Source: Kitasatospora aureofaciens
GTDB lineage: Bacteria > Actinomycetota > Actinomycetes > Streptomycetales > Streptomycetaceae
Direction of reading: 5' to 3'
Assembly: GCA_000720845.1 (NCBI GenBank)
Contig: JODU01000010.1
Location: 62,001-126,000 of the forward strand
DNA length: 64,000 nt
Within the stretch, counting starts at the first letter, position 1, and every line of letters begins with the position of its first letter. Under the pieces are notes generated by a model. That model saw nothing but the letters and a program-made list of their open reading frames with translations. It was not told the DNA's origin and did no database searches. Below, one piece after another: positions 24,552 to 33,572 of the stretch. Position numbers and translations under genes: made by a program.

Positions 24552-25559
24552 TCAGTCGCCCGGCGGGGGGTGCCGGGCCGCCTCCATGAGCCGGGCCGCG
24601 AGGTCCGCGACGAGACCCCGCAGCTCGTCCGGCCGCTCGACGACGAACGGGCGGTCCAGCGAGGCGAGCACGCCCGGCAGCCAGTCCAGACGCTCGGCCC
24701 GGATCTCGACCCGACACCACGGCCCGCCCCCGGCCCCCGGCGGGGTGTCGTCCCCGCCGTCCTCCGCGGCCACGATCGCCACGCTCGCCGGCAGCCGGGC
24801 GCGGATCTCCTCGGCAGTCCCCCGGACCCGTACCGTCACCGCGTGCCGGTAGGGCGCGGTGGCCAGTGCCGTCAGCACGCGCTCCGCCGGGCCGGGGCCC
24901 GGCGGCGGTTCGAAGGTGCCGGGCAGGACCCTCGCGCCGCTCACCCGGTCGAGGCGGAACGTCCGCTCCGCACCGGCCGAGAGGTCCCGGCCGGTCAGGT
25001 ACCACCGGCCCGCGTGCGCGACGAGCCCGTACGGATACACGGTGCGTTCGCGGCCCCCACCGCGCCCGCCGGTGTACCGGATGGCCACCGGCCGGTGGTG
25101 GCGCACCGCGTCGGCGACCGGGAGCAGGACGGCGGCCTCCGGGGCGGCGGACTCGGCCGGCGCGGTCGTGAAGGCGAGGGAGTCGAGCACCGCGTCCAGG
25201 CGGTGGCGCAGCCGCTCCGGCAGCACCCGCCGGACCTTCGCCGCCGCGGTCTCGCCCGCCGTGCCCGCCGCCGCAGTGAGCCCCGTCCGCCGCCCGGCGA
25301 CCAGCCCCAGCAGTACGGCCAGCGCCTCGTCGTCGGTCAGCATCAGCGGGGGCATGCGGTGGCCGGGGGCGAGCCGGTAGCCGCCGTAGCGGCCGCGCAC
25401 CGACTCCACCGGGACGTCGAGGTCGACGAGGTGGTCGACGTACCGGCGCACCGTGCGCTCGCCGACGCCGAGCCGGTCGGCGAGTTCGGCCACGGTGCGC
25501 ACCCCGCCCGCCTGGAGCAGTTCGAGCAGGGTGAGGACGCGGGATACGGGGCGTGACAT
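24552..25559 (-). CDS. WYL-domain (YafY-type) transcriptional regulator
   Basis: 335 residues. An N-terminal HTH_11 domain (RVLTLLELLQAGGVRTVAELADRLGVGERTVRRYVDHL, shown only by its pattern here) spans residues 5-60. GGYRLAPGHRMPPLMLTDDEA links to the WYL domain (PVAIRYTG, VYPYGLVAHAGRWYLTGRD, with Trp-Tyr-Leu). A C-terminal WCX extension follows. Such regulators sense small molecules or nucleic acid through WYL. It is divergent from a VOC gene, with an inverted repeat between them that is probably its operator. Confidence 0.92.
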   Translation of the reverse strand: MSRPVSRVLTLLELLQAGGVRTVAELADRLGVGERTVRRYVDHLVDLDVPVESVRGRYGGYRLAPGHRMPPLMLTDDEALAVLLGLVAGRRTGLTAAAGTAGETAAAKVRRVLPERLRHRLDAVLDSLAFTTAPAESAAPEAAVLLPVADAVRHHRPVAIRYTGGRGGGRERTVYPYGLVAHAGRWYLTGRDLSAGAERTFRLDRVSGARVLPGTFEPPPGPGPAERVLTALATAPYRHAVTVRVRGTAEEIRARLPASVAIVAAEDGGDDTPPGAGGGPWCRVEIRAERLDWLPGVLASLDRPFVVERPDELRGLVADLAARLMEAARHPPPGD

Positions 25560-25578
25560 GCGGCAAAGTCTGCCGCCG

Positions 25579-25603
25579 ATACCGGCCGGATCGTGACCGG
25601 TAT
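25579..25603. promoter_or_regulatory. Inverted repeat in the WYL / VOC divergent promoter
   Basis: ATACCGG (25579-25585) and CCGGTAT (25597-25603) are separated by 11 bases. TAGCGT (25610-25615), a possible -10 for the VOC gene, follows directly. This places the repeat over the likely -35 region, as expected for a repressor site of the divergent WYL regulator. Confidence 0.62.
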
Positions 25604-25651
25604 TGCTCCTAGCGTGGGTCAGGACCGCACCGGCCGAACTGGAGTGAACCG

Positions 25652-26059
25652 ATGAATCTCGTCTCGATCCGCGTCATCACGGGCGACGTCGCCCGCCTCG
25701 TCGACTTCTACGAGCGCGCCACCGGACTGCGCGCGGACCGGGCCACCGAGGACTTCGCGGAACTGCGCACCCCCTCGGGCACCCTCGCGATCGGCAGCAC
25801 CCGCACCGTGCCGCTCTTCGCCCCCGGCTCCGCCCAGCCCGCCGACAACCGCAGCGTGATCATCGAGTTCCTGGTGGACGACGTGGACGCCGTGCACCGC
25901 AACCTCACCGGCTTCGTGGCGGAGTTCGTCAGGGAACCCACGACCATGCCCTGGGGCAACCGCGCGCTCCTCCTCCGCGACCCCGACGGCAACCTGGTCA
26001 ACTTCTTCACCCCGGTCACCCCGGCCGCCGTCGAGAAGTTCGCCGGCGTCGCCCGCTGA
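25652..26059 (+). CDS. VOC family (glyoxalase/bleomycin resistance-like) protein
   Basis: 135 residues, one VOC unit of two beta-alpha-beta-beta-beta modules. VDFYERATGL and AELRTPSGTLAIG are in the first half. VIIEFLVDDVDAVHRNL and LLLRDPDGNLVNFFTPV, with the Asp-Pro-Asp-Gly-Asn turn, are in the second. The metal-site residues cannot be assigned with confidence, so whether it is an enzyme or a binding protein is open. GGAG nine bases before the ATG is the ribosome site. Its likely regulator is the divergent WYL protein. Confidence 0.9.
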   Translation: MNLVSIRVITGDVARLVDFYERATGLRADRATEDFAELRTPSGTLAIGSTRTVPLFAPGSAQPADNRSVIIEFLVDDVDAVHRNLTGFVAEFVREPTTMPWGNRALLLRDPDGNLVNFFTPVTPAAVEKFAGVAR

Positions 26060-26117
26060 CGGCCCCCCTATGCTGGACCCGCCCGCAGGGGCGAGGACCG
26101 CACGCCGGGAGGGAACT

Positions 26118-27887
26118 GTGTCAGCGCTGGAGCCGGACGACCCGCGCTCCGTCGGGGAGTACCGGCTGCTGAGCCGGCTCGGTGTGGGCGGCATGGGCCG
26201 CGTCTTCCTCGGCCGGTCCCCGGGCGGGCGGCTCGTCGCGGTCAAGGTGGTGCACGCCGAGCTGCTGCGCCGCCCGGAGTTCCGCGACCGCTTCCGGCGC
26301 GAGGTCCAGGCCGCCCGGATGGTCAGCGGCGCCTTCACCGCCCCGGTCGTCGACGCCGACCCGGACGCGCCCCTGCCCTGGCTGGTCACCAGCTACATCG
26401 CCGGACCGTCGCTGGAGCAGGCGGTGGCCGAGCGGGGACCGTTCGAGCCGCGGGCGGTGCTCACGCTGGCCGCCGGGCTGGCCGAGGCGCTGGTGTCGAT
26501 CCACGCCGCGCACCTCGTCCACCGCGACCTCAAGCCCTCCAACGTGCTGCTCGCCGAGGACGGGCCGCGCGTCATCGACTTCGGCATCGTGCGCAGCGTC
26601 GACGCCGACTCCCTCACCGGCACCGGACACATGGCGGGCTCCCCGGGCTTCATGTCCCCGGAGCAGGTCAACGGGGACGAGGTCACCTGGGCCAGCGACG
26701 TGTTCTGCCTGGGCACGGTGCTGGCCTTCGCGGCGACCGGCGCGGGCCCCTTCGGCGCCGGACCGACGCCCGCGCTGCTCTACCGCGTCGTGCACAACGC
26801 CCCCGACGTGGACGCCGTCACCGACCCGGCCCTGCGTTCCCTGATCGCCGACTGCCTCGCCAAGGACCCGGCCCACCGGCCCACCCCGCGCGAGATCCTC
26901 GCCCGCATCGGCCCGCTGGGCGGCGAGAGCGCGACGGCCCTGCCGCACGCCCAGCAGTGGACGCCGGCCGTCCGTCCGACCCGCGCGGACACCGTGCCCA
27001 CCGAGATCGTCCCGCCGCCCCCGGCGCAGGCGCGGACCCGCGTCGACACCACCCGGCCACCGGCGCACGCGACGGCGCCCGCGCCGGCGGACGTACACCC
27101 CACGGCGACCGGGGACGGCGGTCGCCCCGGCCGGCGGGCCTTCCTGCTCTCCGGCGCGGGCGCACTCGCCGCCCTCGGCGTGGGGACCGGGTTCTGGCTC
27201 AACCGCCCGGCGGCCTCGGACCCTTCGGGCGCGTCGGACGGTTCCGCACCCTCCCCGGCACCCTCCTCCACGACTCCGCCGCCGCCGGTCCCTGTCGGGC
27301 TCTGGCCCCTCGACGAGGTCTCCGGCCCGGTCGCGCGGGACACCGCGGGCGGCCACGACGGCACCGTGACCGGCGTCGCCTGGCAGGGTGCGGGTCAGGG
27401 CGCGGCCTTCGACGGGACCGGCAGCCAGATCGTCACCGACGGCCCGGTGCTGGAGACCGGCGCGGGCCGCAGCTTCACCGTCGCCGCCTGGGTCCGCCTC
27501 TCCGCCGTGCCGGGCACCTTCGCCACCGCCGTCAGCCAGGACAGCGCCGACGCCAGCGGCTTCTACCTCCAGTACTCCAGCGAGGACAGCGGCTGGGCCT
27601 TCTCCCGGCCCGGCCTGCGCGCCGTCGGCCGTACCGCCCCCGCCGCGCACGTCTGGACCCACCTGACCGGCGTCTGCGACGGCCGCGCCGGGAAGCTGCG
27701 CCTGTACGTCAACGGGGTCGAGGAGGCGGTCGTCGAGGACACCGGCCCCGTACCCGCCACCGGCGCCTTCGTGATCGGCCGGGCCTCCTTCGACGGACAG
27801 CCCCGGGACTTCTTCCCCGGCGCCATCCGCGACGTACGGGCCTTCGACCGGGCGCTGGGCCCGGAGCGGGTCGCGAAGCTCGCGTGA
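26118..27887 (+). CDS. Membrane Ser/Thr protein kinase with extracellular LamG/concanavalin-like domain
   Basis: 589 residues. The kinase domain (about 10-270) has YRLLSRLGVGGMGRVFLG, VAVKVV, VHRDLKPSNVLL, VIDFGIVR and FMSPEQ. A Pro/Thr linker precedes a membrane segment (RRAFLLSGAGALAALGVGTGF, about 352-372). The outer part from about residue 400 is a LamG-type beta-sandwich: GLWPLDEVSGPVARDTAG, FTVAAWVRLSAVPGTF, KLRLYVNGVEE and IRDVRAFDRAL. Such domains bind glycans or proteins, so this is a likely envelope sensor. GGGAGGGA before the GTG at 26118 fixes the start; the frame extends upstream to 26070. It follows the VOC gene by 58 bases. Confidence 0.9.
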   Translation: MSALEPDDPRSVGEYRLLSRLGVGGMGRVFLGRSPGGRLVAVKVVHAELLRRPEFRDRFRREVQAARMVSGAFTAPVVDADPDAPLPWLVTSYIAGPSLEQAVAERGPFEPRAVLTLAAGLAEALVSIHAAHLVHRDLKPSNVLLAEDGPRVIDFGIVRSVDADSLTGTGHMAGSPGFMSPEQVNGDEVTWASDVFCLGTVLAFAATGAGPFGAGPTPALLYRVVHNAPDVDAVTDPALRSLIADCLAKDPAHRPTPREILARIGPLGGESATALPHAQQWTPAVRPTRADTVPTEIVPPPPAQARTRVDTTRPPAHATAPAPADVHPTATGDGGRPGRRAFLLSGAGALAALGVGTGFWLNRPAASDPSGASDGSAPSPAPSSTTPPPPVPVGLWPLDEVSGPVARDTAGGHDGTVTGVAWQGAGQGAAFDGTGSQIVTDGPVLETGAGRSFTVAAWVRLSAVPGTFATAVSQDSADASGFYLQYSSEDSGWAFSRPGLRAVGRTAPAAHVWTHLTGVCDGRAGKLRLYVNGVEEAVVEDTGPVPATGAFVIGRASFDGQPRDFFPGAIRDVRAFDRALGPERVAKLA

Positions 27888-28015
27888 CCCGGCTGACGGG
27901 GACTCATCGGCGTTCCGCGGGACAGCAGTTGGGGCGCTCGTGCTAAAGATGTAGCTTCCGAGGAGTGGCCGCGGCACCCGCACGGAGCACGCGGCGCCGG
28001 CGAACGGGGAGAGAG

Positions 28016-29983
28016 TTGAGCGGGGAAGCCGGATCCGGCCTCACGGGCAGTGGCGCCGAGCCGTTGGAGGACGACGACCCGCGCCGGATCGGGCCGGTCC
28101 CACTGCTGGGCCGGCTCGGGGCCGGCGGCATGGGCCGCGTCTATCTCGGCGTCCACGAGGGCCGGTACGCGGCCGTCAAACAGGTGCTGCCGTCGGTCGC
28201 CGGGGAGGACAAGGACTTCCTGCGCCGCTTCGGACACGAGCTGGACAACCTCGCCCGGCTGCCCGCGGAGGCGACCGCGCCGCTGCTCGTGGGGGACCGC
28301 GAGGCCCGGCCGCCGTGGTTCGCCACCGCCTACGTGCCCGGGCTCACCCTGCGCGAGGCCGTCGACCTGCACGGGCCGCTGCCCGCCGAAGCGCTGTGGC
28401 TCATCCTGCGGGAGGCCGCCACCGGGCTGGCGGCGGTGCACGCCCTGGACATGGTCCACCGGGACCTGAAGCCGTCCAACGTCATGCTGACCCTCGACGG
28501 ACTCACCCTCATCGACTTCGGCGTCGCCCGGGCAGCCGACCAGAGCCAGTTGACCAGGACCGGCATGGTGGTGGGCACGCCCGCCTACATGTCGCCCGAG
28601 CAGGCCTCGGGGAAGCGGGCGTCCAGCGGCGTCGTCGACGTCTTCGCGCTGGGCTCGGTGCTCGCGTACGCGGCGTCGGGCCGGCCGCCGTTCGGCGACG
28701 AGTCGGGGCACGCGGTGCTGTACCGCATCGTGCACGAGGAGCCCGACCTCCAGCCGTTGCGGGACCTGGACCCCGAACTCGCCGAGGTCGTCGCGTCCTG
28801 CCTCGACAAGGATCACGAGGGCCGCCCCACCGCCGCCGAACTCGTCGAACGCGCCGCGGCGCACGGTCCGTCGGCCGCCACGCCGTGGCCGCAGGACATC
28901 ACCGAGCGGCTGACCGAGCGGGCGGCCTTCGCCGCACGGGTCCCGGACCCCGCGCACCTGCCCGAGCCGGACGAGCCCGACGGGGCGGAAGGGGCGGAAG
29001 AGGCCGAAGGGGCCGAAGGGGCGGGTGGAGCCGGTCAGGCGGGCGAGCGGGTGCCCGCCGCGCCGTCCGCCCCCGCCGCCGCCGACGGACAGCCGGAGAA
29101 GCGCCCGCGGCGGGGCCGTACGAAGGTGCTGGCGTTCGTGATCCCGATCGCCGTGACCGGGGCGACGCTCGGATTCACGCTGCTGCCGTACGCGATGAAC
29201 GACGCGGACGAGGGCGGGAACGCGGCCGCGCCGCCCGCGGCCACCGGAACGGCCGCCCCGGGCCCCGCCGCCGGCCCGAGCGGTTCCGCGTCCCCCAGTC
29301 CCGACGGCGGGAAGAAGGACGACAAGGACGACAAGGACGGCAAGGACGGCAAGGACGGCAAGGACACGGCCAAGGGTGAGGAGAGCGGGAGGGACGGCGA
29401 CGGCGGCGCGCCCGGCGGGGACGGGAGCGGGGACGCGGCCGCCGCGCGTGGCGCGTCCGGCGGCGGCTCGGATTCCGGCGTCTCCGGTGCGGGGGGCGCC
29501 TCCGGTGCGGGATGGTCGTCCGCTTCGGGGGGCTCGTCCGACGCGGGTGCGTCCTCCGGCTCCGGAAGCGGGTCGGGGTCGGACGGGTCCTCAGGTGACG
29601 ACGCGGAGGGCGGCGGGTCCGCGTCGGGCAGCTTCATGCTGAAGAACGGATCGAGCGGGAAGTGCATGTACGTCGGCACTCCCATCGACGACGGCGCCTG
29701 CTCGGGCGACACCGCCGTCTTCCGCTTCCAGAGCACCTCCGACGGCGCCTTCCGGATGCTCAACGTGGGAACGGCCCAGTGCGTCCACGCCAGGAGCGCG
29801 AACGCCTGGCTCGTCAGGGCCGCCTGCGGACAGCCGGGCGGAGAGTGGCGGCAGGGGGCGAACGGTTCGCTCAGGAGCCTCACCACGGGCGGCTGCCTCG
29901 ACCTCAACCGCCGGGCGTCCATGATCGGCCTGACGACCACGACGTGTACCGGCTCCGCCTCCCAGCGCTGGACCAGGATCTGA
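28016..29983 (+). CDS. Membrane Ser/Thr protein kinase with beta-trefoil-like tail, paralogue of the gene at 20881
   Basis: 655 residues. The kinase core (GRLGAGGMGRVYLG, YAAVKQ, VHRDLKPSNVML, LIDFGVAR, YMSPEQASG) is nearly identical to that of the 20881 gene. A membrane helix follows (VLAFVIPIAVTGATLGFTLLP). Next is a low-complexity stretch with repeated Lys-Asp-Gly units (about 29320-29365), then Gly/Ser. The tail again starts with SFMLKNGSSGKCMYV and ends with ASQRWTRI, a trefoil-like lectin domain. GGGGAGAG about six bases before the TTG at 28016 supports that start; a GTG at 27965 is the alternative. Cytoplasmic targets are unknown. Confidence 0.88.
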   Translation: MSGEAGSGLTGSGAEPLEDDDPRRIGPVPLLGRLGAGGMGRVYLGVHEGRYAAVKQVLPSVAGEDKDFLRRFGHELDNLARLPAEATAPLLVGDREARPPWFATAYVPGLTLREAVDLHGPLPAEALWLILREAATGLAAVHALDMVHRDLKPSNVMLTLDGLTLIDFGVARAADQSQLTRTGMVVGTPAYMSPEQASGKRASSGVVDVFALGSVLAYAASGRPPFGDESGHAVLYRIVHEEPDLQPLRDLDPELAEVVASCLDKDHEGRPTAAELVERAAAHGPSAATPWPQDITERLTERAAFAARVPDPAHLPEPDEPDGAEGAEEAEGAEGAGGAGQAGERVPAAPSAPAAADGQPEKRPRRGRTKVLAFVIPIAVTGATLGFTLLPYAMNDADEGGNAAAPPAATGTAAPGPAAGPSGSASPSPDGGKKDDKDDKDGKDGKDGKDTAKGEESGRDGDGGAPGGDGSGDAAAARGASGGGSDSGVSGAGGASGAGWSSASGGSSDAGASSGSGSGSGSDGSSGDDAEGGGSASGSFMLKNGSSGKCMYVGTPIDDGACSGDTAVFRFQSTSDGAFRMLNVGTAQCVHARSANAWLVRAACGQPGGEWRQGANGSLRSLTTGGCLDLNRRASMIGLTTTTCTGSASQRWTRI

Positions 29984-30013
29984 CGGATCTGACGGACCGT
30001 GACGGGGGGAGCG

Positions 30014-30343
30014 TCAGGGCTCGTCCCGCCTGCCGCCGCTGCGGTCCTCGTCGTCCTTGTCCTCGTCGTCGTCCTTGCCCAGCGACTTCAGGAAGTCGGG
30101 GTTGTCGTCCGGCGCCACCCACTGCCGCCGCCCGCCGCCCTGCCAGGGCGAGGAGCCGGCGGGCTGCCGCTTCTTGCCGGCGATGATCCAGGAGATCGAG
30201 CCGACCAGCGGGAAGAGCAGCACGAGGATCGCCCACAGCGGCTTGGGCATGTGGCGGATGTCCGCGTCCTTCGTGCTGATGCAGTCGATGAACGCGTAGA
30301 CGCTCAGTGCCAGCGGCACGAGGAACATCAGCACCCGGAGCAT
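30014..30343 (-). CDS. PLDc_N domain small membrane protein
   Basis: 109 residues. Two membrane segments (VLMFLVPLALSVYAFIDC and PLWAILVLLFPLVGSISWIIAG) form the PLDc_N domain, a short membrane module also seen at the N-terminus of cardiolipin synthases. The tail is hydrophilic and acidic (KSLGKDDDEDKDDEDRSG), with WVAPDDNPDFL before it. No phospholipase motif is present, so it is not an enzyme. GGAGAGG four bases before the ATG is a good ribosome site. It is divergent from the menaquinone decarboxylase gene. Confidence 0.87.
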   Translation of the reverse strand: MLRVLMFLVPLALSVYAFIDCISTKDADIRHMPKPLWAILVLLFPLVGSISWIIAGKKRQPAGSSPWQGGGRRQWVAPDDNPDFLKSLGKDDDEDKDDEDRSGGRRDEP

Positions 30344-30421
30344 GGGGCCTCTCCAGCGGGAAGCTAGGGGGTTGGGGACGCGTCACGGCCCCCAGGTACA
30401 GGGCCAGGGTAGCCGCTCGGG

Positions 30422-30427
30422 GATACT
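30422..30427 (+). promoter_or_regulatory. -10 element of a leaderless promoter for the menaquinone decarboxylase gene
   Basis: GATACT ends seven bases before the ATG at 30435, and no ribosome site is visible. The transcript would begin at or within a base or two of the start codon. Confidence 0.55.
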
Positions 30428-30434
30428 GGACCGC

Positions 30435-31892
30435 ATGGCTTACGACGATCTTCGCTCCCTGCTCAGGGCTCTGGAGCGCGAGGGCGACCTCAAGCGCATC
30501 AAGGCCGAGGTGGATCCCTACCTGGAGGTCGGGGAGATCGTCGACCGGGTGAACAAGGCGGGTGGCCCGGCGTTGCTCTTCGAGAACGTGAAGGGCTCCG
30601 ACATGCCGCTGGCGATGAACGTCTTCGGCACCGACCGCCGCCTGCTCAAGGCCCTCGGCCTCAAGTCGTACTCCGAGATCTCGGACAAGATCGGCGGGCT
30701 GCTCCGGCCCGAGCTGCCCCAGGGCTTCGTCGGCATCCGCGAGGCCTTCGGGAAGCTCGGCACGATGACACACGTACCGCCGAAGAAGGTGAAGCCGGGC
30801 AGCGCGCCCGTGCAGGAGGTCGTCCTCACCGGCGACGACGTGGACCTGGAGCGGCTTCCCGCGCTGTTCACCTGGCCGGACGACGGCGGTTCCTTCTTCA
30901 ACCTGGGCCTGACCCACACCAAGGACCCGGAGACGGGCGTCCGGAACCTGGGCCTGTACCGGCTCCAGCGCCACGACAAGCGCACCATCGGCATGCACTG
31001 GCAGATCCACAAGGACAGCCGCAACCACTACCAGGTCGCCGCCCGGCGCGGTGAGCGGCTGCCGGTCGCCATCGCCTTCGGCTGCCCGCCCGCCGTGACC
31101 TACGCCTCCACCGCCCCGCTCCCCGGCGACATCGACGAGTACCTCTTCGCCGGGTTCCTGCAGGGCAAGCGGATCGAGATGGTGGACTGCAAGACGGTCC
31201 CGCTCCAGGTCCCCGCGCAGGCCGAGGTGGTCGTCGAGGGCTGGCTGGAGCCGGGCGAGATGCTTCCCGAGGGCCCCTTCGGCGACCACACCGGCTTCTA
31301 CACCCCGCAGGAGCCCTTCCCCGCCCTGAAGATCGACTGCGTGACGATGCGGAAGCGCCCGCTGCTCCAGTCGATCGTGGTCGGCCGCCCCCCGACGGAG
31401 GACGGTCCCCTCGGCCGCGCCACGGAGCGCTTCTTCCTCCCGCTCCTCAAGATCATCGTCCCGGACATCGTGGACTACCACCTCCCCGAGGCCGGGGGCT
31501 TCCACAACTGCGCGATCGTCTCGATCGACAAGAAGTACCCGAAGCACGCCCAGAAGGTCATGCACGCCATCTGGGGCGCGCACATGATGTCCCTGACCAA
31601 GCTGATCGTGGTCGTCGACTCCGACTGCGACGTCCACGACCTGCACGAGGTCGCCTGGCGGGCGCTCGGCAACACCGACTACGGCCGCGACCTCACCGTC
31701 GTCGAAGGCCCGGTCGACCACCTCGACCACGCCTCCTACCAGCAGTTCTGGGGCGGCAAGGCGGGCATCGACGCCACGAAGAAGCTGCCCGAGGAGGGGT
31801 ACACGCGGGACGGGGGCTGGCCGGACATGGTGCTGTCCGACCCGGAGACGGCGGCGAAGGTCGACCGCCGCTGGAAGGAGTACGGACTGTGA
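30435..31892 (+). CDS. Menaquinone biosynthesis decarboxylase (UbiD family)
   Basis: 485 residues, full length for UbiD. It would remove a carboxyl group from the prenylated 1,4-dihydroxy-6-naphthoate intermediate late in the futalosine route, using the prenylated flavin made by UbiX. The start DDLRSLLRALEREGDLKRI is typical. NLGLYRLQRHDKRTIGMHWQIHK and EGPFGDHTGFYTP (the Glu-Gly-Pro-Phe-Gly-Asp-His metal and cofactor region) mark the active site. It lies directly upstream of the UbiA- and UbiX-type genes; the next start overlaps its stop by four bases. The name mqnL is sometimes used for this gene. Confidence 0.93.
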   Translation: MAYDDLRSLLRALEREGDLKRIKAEVDPYLEVGEIVDRVNKAGGPALLFENVKGSDMPLAMNVFGTDRRLLKALGLKSYSEISDKIGGLLRPELPQGFVGIREAFGKLGTMTHVPPKKVKPGSAPVQEVVLTGDDVDLERLPALFTWPDDGGSFFNLGLTHTKDPETGVRNLGLYRLQRHDKRTIGMHWQIHKDSRNHYQVAARRGERLPVAIAFGCPPAVTYASTAPLPGDIDEYLFAGFLQGKRIEMVDCKTVPLQVPAQAEVVVEGWLEPGEMLPEGPFGDHTGFYTPQEPFPALKIDCVTMRKRPLLQSIVVGRPPTEDGPLGRATERFFLPLLKIIVPDIVDYHLPEAGGFHNCAIVSIDKKYPKHAQKVMHAIWGAHMMSLTKLIVVVDSDCDVHDLHEVAWRALGNTDYGRDLTVVEGPVDHLDHASYQQFWGGKAGIDATKKLPEEGYTRDGGWPDMVLSDPETAAKVDRRWKEYGL

Positions 31893-32794
31893 CATCGGCT
31901 TCCGCCGCCCTGCCGCAGCAGCCGGGGCGCACCAAGGCGTTCCTGCGCCTGGTGATGATCGAGCACTCGGTGTTCGCGCTGCCCTTCGCCTACATCGCCG
32001 CGCTGACCGCGATGTACCAGCGGGACGGGAACATCCACTGGGGCCGGCTGCTCCTGGTCACCGTCGCCATGGTGGGCCTGCGCACCTTCGCGATGGCGGT
32101 CAACCGGATCATCGACCGCGAGATCGACGCCCGCAACCCCCGCACCGCCCACCGCGAACTGGTCACCGGCGCCATGTCGGTCAAGCACGCCTGGACCGGC
32201 GCGCTGATCGCCCTGGTCGTCTTCCTCGGCGCGGCGGCCCTGCTCAACCCGCTCTGCCTGGCGCTGGCCCCGGTCGCGGTGATCCCGATGGTGGTCTACC
32301 CGTACGGCAAGCGGTTCACGAACTTCCCGCAGGCCATACTCGGTCTCGCCCAGGCCATGGGCCCGGTCGGCGGCTGGCTGGCGATCAGCGGCGAGTGGTC
32401 CTGGGAGGCCGTGATCCTGGGCCTCGCGGTCGGCATCTGGATCGGCGGCTTCGACCTGATCTACGCCTGCCAGGACGTCGAGACCGACCGTCAGGTCGGC
32501 GTGAAGTCGGTCCCCGCCCGCTTCGGCGTGCCGGCCGCGATCCGGGGCGCCCGCGTCTGCCACACGATCACCACGGCCCTGTTCGCCTGGTACGCCGTCG
32601 CCACCGACGCCGGCGTCTTCTTCTGGCTCGGCCTGCTGATCGTCGCGGGCGCGTTCCTCTACGAGCACACCATCGTCCGCCCCACCGACCTGACCCGCCT
32701 CAACAGGGCGTTCTTCTCGGTCAACGGCTTCATCGGCATCGCCCTGTTCGTGTGCGCGCTGCTGGATCTGCTCGTACGGGGCCTCACGGTCTGA
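31889..32794 (+). CDS. mqnP: Menaquinone biosynthesis prenyltransferase MqnP (UbiA family)
   Basis: 301 residues with about eight membrane helices. It joins the polyprenyl chain to 1,4-dihydroxy-6-naphthoate at the membrane. The first Asp-rich motif is AVNRIIDREIDARNPRT (Asn-x3-Asp-x3-Asp) near residues 71-87; the second is DLIYACQDVETDRQVG (Asp-x3-Asp-x3-Asp type) near 190-205. Both bind the magnesium-diphosphate of the substrate. The GTG overlaps the decarboxylase stop by four bases, coupling the two. Neighbours confirm the menaquinone rather than haem O branch of UbiA. Confidence 0.93.
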   Translation: MTSASAALPQQPGRTKAFLRLVMIEHSVFALPFAYIAALTAMYQRDGNIHWGRLLLVTVAMVGLRTFAMAVNRIIDREIDARNPRTAHRELVTGAMSVKHAWTGALIALVVFLGAAALLNPLCLALAPVAVIPMVVYPYGKRFTNFPQAILGLAQAMGPVGGWLAISGEWSWEAVILGLAVGIWIGGFDLIYACQDVETDRQVGVKSVPARFGVPAAIRGARVCHTITTALFAWYAVATDAGVFFWLGLLIVAGAFLYEHTIVRPTDLTRLNRAFFSVNGFIGIALFVCALLDLLVRGLTV

Positions 32795-32812
32795 AAGCCC
32801 TGAGCCTGCGAC

Positions 32813-32818
32813 TAGGCT
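32813..32818 (+). promoter_or_regulatory. -10 element of a leaderless promoter for the UbiX gene
   Basis: TAGGCT, a perfect Streptomyces -10, ends seven bases before the ATG at 32826. It lets the UbiX gene be transcribed apart from the upstream pair. Confidence 0.62.
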
Positions 32819-32825
32819 CGGCATC

Positions 32826-33506
32826 ATGAAGCCAGGACAGACGCAGCGCGTGCCTTGGATCGTGGGGGTGTCCGGGGCGTCCGGCACCCCGTACGCCGCC
32901 GCCGTGCTGCGTGCGCTGCTCGCCGCCGGCGAGAGCGTCGACCTGGTGGTCAGCCGGGCCTCGCGGCTCACCCTGCTCGACGAGACCGGCATCTCCTTCC
33001 GCGACGCCCACTGGCAGCAGGACCTGCGAGAGTGGCTGGCCCGCGGAGCCGACGGCAAGCCCGGCACCTTCGACGTGGATCTCGACGGGGACCGGGTGCG
33101 GCACTGGAGCGCGGGCGACCTCGCGGCCGGGCCGTCCTCGGGGTCGTACCCGACGAAGGGCATGCTGATCGTGCCCGCGTCGACGGCCTGCGTGGCCGGT
33201 GTCGCCCTCGGGCTGTCGAAGGACCTGCTCCAGCGCACCGCGAGCGTGACCCTCAAGGAGCGCCGCACACTGGTCGTGGCCGTACGGGAGACCCCGCTGG
33301 ACGGCCGGACGCTGCGGCACCTGGTGACGCTGGACGACGCCGGCGCGAGCGTGGTGCCCGCCTCCCCGGCCTTCTACGCGGGGGCGACGCACATCCAGGA
33401 CCTGGTGGACTTCGTCGCCGGGCGCGTCCTCGACGCGGCGGGCGTCGGGCACGACCTCTACCGCCGCTGGCGCGGCGACCTCGGCGGGGCCCGCCCCACC
33501 ACCTGA
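32826..33506 (+). CDS. UbiX family flavin prenyltransferase
   Basis: 226 residues. IVGVSGASGTPYAAAVLRAL at the start is the flavin-binding loop of UbiX/Pad1. LVVSRASRLTL and LIVPASTACVAGVALGLSKDLLQRTA follow, and VAVRETPL with Arg-Glu-Thr-Pro-Leu is a strong family signature. It prenylates FMN from dimethylallyl phosphate to give the cofactor of the UbiD-type decarboxylase two genes upstream. A stretch of about 40 residues (near 55-95) is longer than in short UbiX proteins. The name mqnM has been used for this gene. Confidence 0.93.
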   Translation: MKPGQTQRVPWIVGVSGASGTPYAAAVLRALLAAGESVDLVVSRASRLTLLDETGISFRDAHWQQDLREWLARGADGKPGTFDVDLDGDRVRHWSAGDLAAGPSSGSYPTKGMLIVPASTACVAGVALGLSKDLLQRTASVTLKERRTLVVAVRETPLDGRTLRHLVTLDDAGASVVPASPAFYAGATHIQDLVDFVAGRVLDAAGVGHDLYRRWRGDLGGARPTT

Positions 33507-33572
33507 GCATCACCTCCCCCACACGGTTGTTACCCACATCTTCAGAATTCTTCAGTGGAAGGCTTCGATCGC

